64,000 bases of DNA from Tachypleus tridentatus (lineage: Eukaryota > Arthropoda > Merostomata > Xiphosura > Limulidae): NCBI RefSeq assembly GCF_004210375.1, contig NC_134834.1, forward strand, positions 10,215,857-10,279,856, written 5' to 3'. The position numbers and the translations under genes are program-made. Below the pieces are notes generated by a model. The model saw only the letters and a program-made list of their open reading frames with translations. It had not been told where the DNA came from and did not search any database. Positions 58,401 to 64,000 of the stretch are shown here, piece by piece. Each line of letters starts with the position of its first letter. The stretch's first letter is position 1.

Positions 58401-61400
58401 TATAAACTAGGAAAGGGTTATAAAAAAGAATACAAAATGGTAGGTTGAATTATAAACCAGGAAAGGGTTAGGAAAAAAAAATACAAAATGGTAGGTTGAA
58501 TTATAAACCAGGAAAGGGTTAGAAAAAGAATACAAAATGGTAGGTTGAATTATAAACTGGGAAAGGGTAAGAAAAAAGAATACAAAATGGAAGGTTGAAT
58601 TATAAACTGGGAAAGGGTAAGAAAAAAGAATACAAAATGGTAGGTGAATTATAAACTGGGAAAGGGTAAGAAAAAAGAATACAAAATGGAAGGTTGAATT
58701 ATAAACTGGGAAAGGGTAAGAAAAAAGAATACAAAATGGTAGGTTGAATTATAAACCAGAAAAGGGTTAGAAAAAAAGAATACAAAATGGTAGGTTGAAT
58801 TATAAACTAGGAAAGGGTTATAAAAAAAAAATACAAAATGGAAGGTTGAATTATAAACTAGAAAAGGGTTATAAAAAAGAATACAAAATGGTAGGTTGAA
58901 TTATAAACTAGAAAAGGGTAAGAAAAAAGAATACAAAATGGAAGGTTGAATTATAAACCAGAAAGGGTTAGAAAAAAAAGAATACAAAATGGTAGGTTGA
59001 ATTATAAACCGGGAAAGGGTAAGAAAAAAAGAATACAAAATGGTAGGTTGAATTATAAACCAGGAAAGGGTTAGAAAAAAGAATACAAAATGGTAGGTTG
59101 AATTATAAACCGGGGAAAGGGTAAGAAAAAAAGAATACAAAATGGTAGGTTGAATTATAAACCAGGAAAGGGTAAGAAAAAAAGAATACAAAATGGTAGG
59201 TTGAATTATAAACTGGAAAGGGTAAGAAAAGAATACAAAATGGAAGGTTGAATTATAAACCAGGAAAGGGTAAGAAAAGAATACAAAATGGAAGGTTGAA
59301 TTATAAACCAGGAAAGGGTTAGAAAAAAAGAATACAAAATGGTAGGTTGAATTATAAACCAGGAAAGGGTTAGAAAAAAGAATACAAAATGGTAGGTTGA
59401 ATTATAAACTAGGAAAGGGTTAGAAAAAAGAATACAAAATGGTAGGTTGAATTATAAACTGGGAAAGGGTAAGAAAAAAGAATACAAAATGGTAGGTTGA
59501 ATTATAAACTAGGAAAGGGTAAGAAAAAAGAATACAAAATGGAAGGTTGAATTATAAACTAGGAAAGGGTTAGAAAAAAGAATACAAAATGGTAGGTTGA
59601 ATTATAAACTAGGAAAGGGTTAGAAAAAAGAATACAAAATGGTAGGTTGAATTATAAACCAGGAAAGGGTTAGAAAAAAAAGAATACAAAATGGTAGGTT
59701 GAATTATAAACTGGGAAAGGGTTAGACAAAAGAATACAAAATGGTAGGTTGAATTATAAACTGGGAAAGGGTTAGAGAAAAGAATACAAAATGGAAGGTT
59801 GAATTATAAACTAGGAAAGGGTTAGAAAAAAGAATACAAAATGGTAGGTTGAATTATAAACTAGGAAAGGGTTAGAAAAGAATACAAAATGGTAGGTTGA
59901 ATTATAAACCAGGAAAGGGTTAGAAAAAGAATACAAAATGGAAGGTTGAATTATAAACTGGGAAAGGGTAAGAAAAAAAGAATACAAAATGGAAGGTTGA
60001 ATTATAAACTGGGAAAGGGTAAGAAAAAAAGAATACAAAATGGAGGTTGAATTATAAACCGGGAAAGGGTAAGAAAAAAAGAATACACAAAATGGAAGGT
60101 TGAATTATAAACTGGGAAAGGGTTAGAAAAAAGAATACAAAATGGAAGGTTGAATTATAAACTAGGAAAGGGTTAGAAAAAAGAATACAAAATGGAAGGT
60201 TGAATTATAAACTGGGAAAGGGTAAGAAAAAAGAATACAAAATGGTAGGTTGAATTATAAACTGGGAAAGGGTAAGAAAAAAGAATACAAAATGGTAGGT
60301 TGAATTATAAACTAGGAAAGGGTAAGAAAAAAGAATACAAAATGGAAGGTTGAATTATAAACTAGGAAAGGGTAAGAAAAAAGAATACAAAATGGTAGGT
60401 TGAATTATAAACTAGAAAAGGGTAAGAAAAAGAATACAAAATGGAAGGTTGAATTATAAACCAGGAAAAGGGTTAGAAAAAAGAATACAAAATGGAAGGT
60501 TGAATTATAAACTAGAAAAGGGTTAGAAAAAAGAATACAAAATGGTAGGTTGAATTATAAACTGGGAAAGGGTAAGAAAAAAGAATACAAAATGGAAGGT
60601 TGAATTATAAACTAGAAAAGGGTAAGAAAAAAGAATACAAAATGGAAGGTTGAATTATAAACTAGGAAAGGGTTAGAAAAAGAATACAAAATGGTAGTTT
60701 GAATTATAAACTAGGAAAGCGTTAGAAAAAAGAATACAAAATGGTAGGTTGAATTATAAACTAGGAAAGGGTTAGAAAAAAGAATACAAAATGGTAGGTT
60801 GAATTATAAACTAGGAAAGGGTAAGAAAAAAGAATACAAAATGGTAGGTTGAATTATAAACTAGGAAAGGGTAAGAAAAAAGAATACAAAATGGAAGGTT
60901 GAATTATAAACTAGGAAAGGGTTAGAAAAAAGAATACAAAATGGTAGGTTGAATTATAAACTAGGAAAGGGTTAGAAAAAAGAATACAAAATGGTAGGTT
61001 GAATTATAAACTAGGAAAGGGTTAGAAAAAAGAATACAAAATGGTAGGTTGAATTATAAACTGGGAAAGGGTTAGAAAAAAGAATACAAAATGGTAGGTT
61101 GAATTATAAACTGGGAAAGGGTTAGAAAAAAGAATACAAAATGGAAGGTTGAATTATAAACTAGGAAAGGGTTAGAAAAAAGAATACAAAATGGTAGGTT
61201 GAATTATAAACTAGGAAAGGGTTAGAAAAAGAATACAAAATGGTAGGTTGAATTATAAACTAGGAAAGGGTTAGAAAAAAGAATACAAAATGGAAGGTTG
61301 AATTATAAACTGGGAAAGGGTAAGAAAAAAGAATACAAAATGGAAGGTTGAATTATAAACTGGGAAAGGGTAAGAAAAAAGAATACAAAATGGAAGGTTG

Positions 61401-64000
61401 AATTATAAACTAGGAAAGGGTAAGAAAAAAGAATACAAAATGGAAGGTTGAATTATAAACTGGGAAAGGGTTAGAAAAAAGAATACAAAATGGAAGGTTG
61501 AATTATAAACTAGGAAAGGGTAAGAAAAAAAGAATACAAAATGGAAGGTTGAATTATAAACTGGGAAAAGGGTAAGAAAAAAAGAATACAAAATGGAGGT
61601 TGAATTATAAACCGGGAAAGGGTAAGAAAAAAGAATACAAAATGGAGGTTGAATTATAAACGGGAAAGGGTTAGAAAAAGAATACAAAATGGAAGGTTGA
61701 ATTATAAACCAGGAAAGGGTTAGAAAAAAAGAATACAAAATGGAAGGTTGAATTATAAACTGGGAAAGGGTAAGAAAAAAAGAATACAAAATGGTAGGTT
61801 GAATTATAAACCGGGAAAGGGTAAGAAAAAAAGAATACAAAATGGTAGGTTGAATTATAAACCAGGAAAGGGTTAGAAAAAGAATACAAAATGGTAGGTT
61901 GAATTATAAACTGGGAAAGGGTAAGAAAAAAGAATACAAAATGGTAGGTTGAATTATAAACTAGGAAAGGGTAAGAAAAAAGAATACAAAATGGTAGGTT
62001 GAATTATAAACTAGAAAAGGGTAAGAAAAAAGAATACAAAATGGAAGGTTGAATTTTAAACCAGGAAAGGGTAAGAAAAAAAAGAATACAAAATGGAAGG
62101 TTGAATTATAAACTAGGAAAGGGTTAGAAAAAGAATACAAAATGGTAGGTTGAATTATAAACTAGGAAAGGGTTAGAAAAAAGAATACAAAATGGTAGGT
62201 TGAATTATAAACTAGGAAAGGGTTAGAAAAAAGAATACAAAATGGTAGGTTGAATTATAAACTGGGAAAGGGTAAGAAAAAAGAATACAAAATGGTAGGT
62301 TGAATTATAAACTAGGAAAGGGTAAGAAAAAAGAATACAAAATGGAAGGTTGAATTATAAACCAGGAAAGGGTTAGAAAAAGAATACAAAATGGTAGGTT
62401 GAATTATAAACCAGGAAAGGGTTAGAAAAAAGAATACAAAATGGTAGGTTGAATTATAAACTAGGAAAGGGTTAGAAAAAAGAATACAAAATGGTAGGTT
62501 GAATTATAAACTGGGAAAGGGTTAGAAAAAAGAATACAAAATGGTAGGTTGAATTATAAACTGGGAAAGGGTTAGAGAAAAGAATACAAAATGGAAGGTT
62601 GAATTATAAACTAGGAAAGGGTTATAAAAAAGAATACAAAATGGTAGGTTGAATTATAAACCAGGAAAGGGTTAGAAAAAAAGAATACAAAATGGTAGGT
62701 TGAATTATAAACTAGGAAAGGGTTAGAAAAAGAATACAAAATGGGAGGTTGAATTATAAACCGGGAAAGGGTAAGAAAAAAGAATACAAAATGGAAGGTT
62801 GAATTATAAACTGGGAAAGGGTAAGGAAAAAAGAATACAAAATGGAGGTTGAATTATAAACCTAGGAAAGGGTAAGAAAAAAGAATACAAAATGGACGGT
62901 TGAATTATAAACTGGGAAAGGGTTAGAAAAAAGAATACAAAATGGAAGGTTGAATTATAAACTAGGAAAGGGTTAGAAAAAAGAATACAAAATGGAAGGT
63001 TGAATTATAAACTGGGAAAGGGTAAGAAAAACAATACAAAATGGTAGGTTGAATTATAAACTGGGAAAGGGTAAGAAAAAAGAATACAAAATGGTAGGTT
63101 TAATTATAAACTAGGAAAGGGTAAGAAAAAAGAATACAAAATGGAAGGTTGAATTATAAACTAGGAAAGGGTAAGAAAAAAGAATACAAAATGGTAGGTT
63201 GAATTATAAACTAGAAAAGGGTAAGAAAAAAGAATACAAAATGGAAGGTTGAATTATAAACTAGAAAAGGGTTAGAAAAAAGAATACAAAATGGAAGGTT
63301 GAATTATAAACTAGAAAAGGGTTAGAAAAAAGAATACAAAATGGTAGGTTGAATTATAAACTGGGAAAGGGTAAGAAAAAAGAATACAAAATGGAAGGTT
63401 GAATTATAAACTAGAAAAGGGTAAGAAAAAAGAATACAAAATGGAAGGTTGAATTATAAACTAGGAAAGGGTTAGAAAAAAGAATACAAAATGGTAGGTT
63501 GAATTATAAACTAGGAAAGGGTTAGAGAAAAAGAATACAAAATGGTAGGTTGAATTATAAACCAGGAAAGGGTTAGAAAAAAAAGAATACAAAATGGTAG
63601 GTTGAATTATAAACCGGGAAAGGGTAAGAAAAAAAGAATACAAAATGGTAGGTTGAATTATAAACCAGGAAAGGGTAAGAAAAAAAGAATACAAAATGGA
63701 AGGTTGAATTATAAACCAGGAAAGGGTTAGAAAAAAAGAATACAAAATGGTAGGTTGAATTATAAACCAGGAAAGGGTTAGAAAAAGAATACAAAATGGA
63801 AGGTTGAATTATAAACTAGGAAAGGGTTAGAAAAAAGAATACAAAATGGTAGGTTGAATTATAAACTGGGAAAGGGTTAGAAAAAAGAATACAAAATGGT
63901 AGGTTGAATTATAAACTAGGAAAGGGTTAGAAAAAAGAATACAAAATGGAAGGTTGAATTATAAACTAGGAAAGGGTTATAAAAAAGAATACAAAATGGT
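55474..64000. repeat. 47-54 bp purine-rich minisatellite, over 160 copies, leaves the window
   Basis: Unit: GAATACAAAATGGTAGGTTG, AATTATAAACCAGG and AAAGGGTTAGAAAAAAA. Main variants: GGTAGG/GGAAGG, CCAGG/CTAGG/CTGGG/CCGGG, GGTTAG/GGTAAG, and an A run of 4-9. The plus strand is about three quarters purine. Blocks of variants recur at a distance (60.12-60.68 kb resembles 62.94-63.47 kb). Confidence 0.98.

Noticed and set aside
55794..63794. Minus-strand frames of 60-145 codons (repeating LTLSWFIIQPTILYSF)
   Set aside because: Translation of the 51-bp purine-rich array; frames change with the length of the A run.
55474..64000. Telomeric repeat (GGGTTAG in each unit)
   Set aside because: The motif occurs once per 51 bp, alternates with GGGTAAG and is never in tandem, so it is not a telomere array.

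Overview
The window is eukaryotic nuclear DNA from an AT-rich invertebrate genome: genes are split by GT-AG introns, there are tRNA-derived SINEs, decayed mariner, Tc1 and hAT-like transposons, and a very large load of minisatellites. The two abundant SINE families and the base composition remind me of chelicerates, in particular horseshoe crabs. That is recollection, not proof. Two runs of exactly 500 N (23327-23826 and 54974-55473) are placeholder assembly gaps.

Layout. (1) 1-161: an open frame ending in TAA, probably the last exon of an unrecognised plus-strand gene. (2) 3561-10173, plus strand: seven exons encode the C-terminal 354 residues of a CIP4/TOCA/FNBP1-family protein (end of F-BAR, HR1 with an MGD motif, SH3). 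Its first visible intron has a GC donor, and a 71-bp minisatellite lies just before the first visible exon. (3) 10174-17629: 3' flank, a 51-bp minisatellite and SINE copies. (4) 17630-20895: a dead mariner with TA flanks, split by a 2.0-kb hAT-like element with its own TIRs and an 8-bp target duplication. (5) 21.2-23.3 kb: SINEs, an AT palindrome cluster and a promoter-like CCAAT/CRE stretch next to the first gap. (6) 24107-39967, minus strand: six short exons, absent from any long ORF, that join in phase to a four-span membrane protein of about 244 residues resembling the LAPTM4 group. A promoter-like stretch at 40.1-40.4 kb holds a CRE and an E-box close to the lysosomal CLEAR motif. Its introns are filled by minisatellites, each with a different unit. 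(7) 41.5-46 kb: SINEs and a Tc1 element of IR/DR type with one SINE in each inverted repeat. (8) 46.4-64 kb: three long arrays (31, 48 and about 51 bp units), with a little possible exon sequence at 48.5-49.0 kb.

Almost every long ORF in the right half is an artefact of a repeat period divisible by three. The functional content is the CIP4-like gene (membrane bending and actin assembly downstream of Cdc42, from family knowledge) and the split minus-strand membrane protein gene. The most unusual property of the window is that each intron carries a private minisatellite, often ending within 5-125 bp of a splice site. I did not find a convincing novel multi-gene system.
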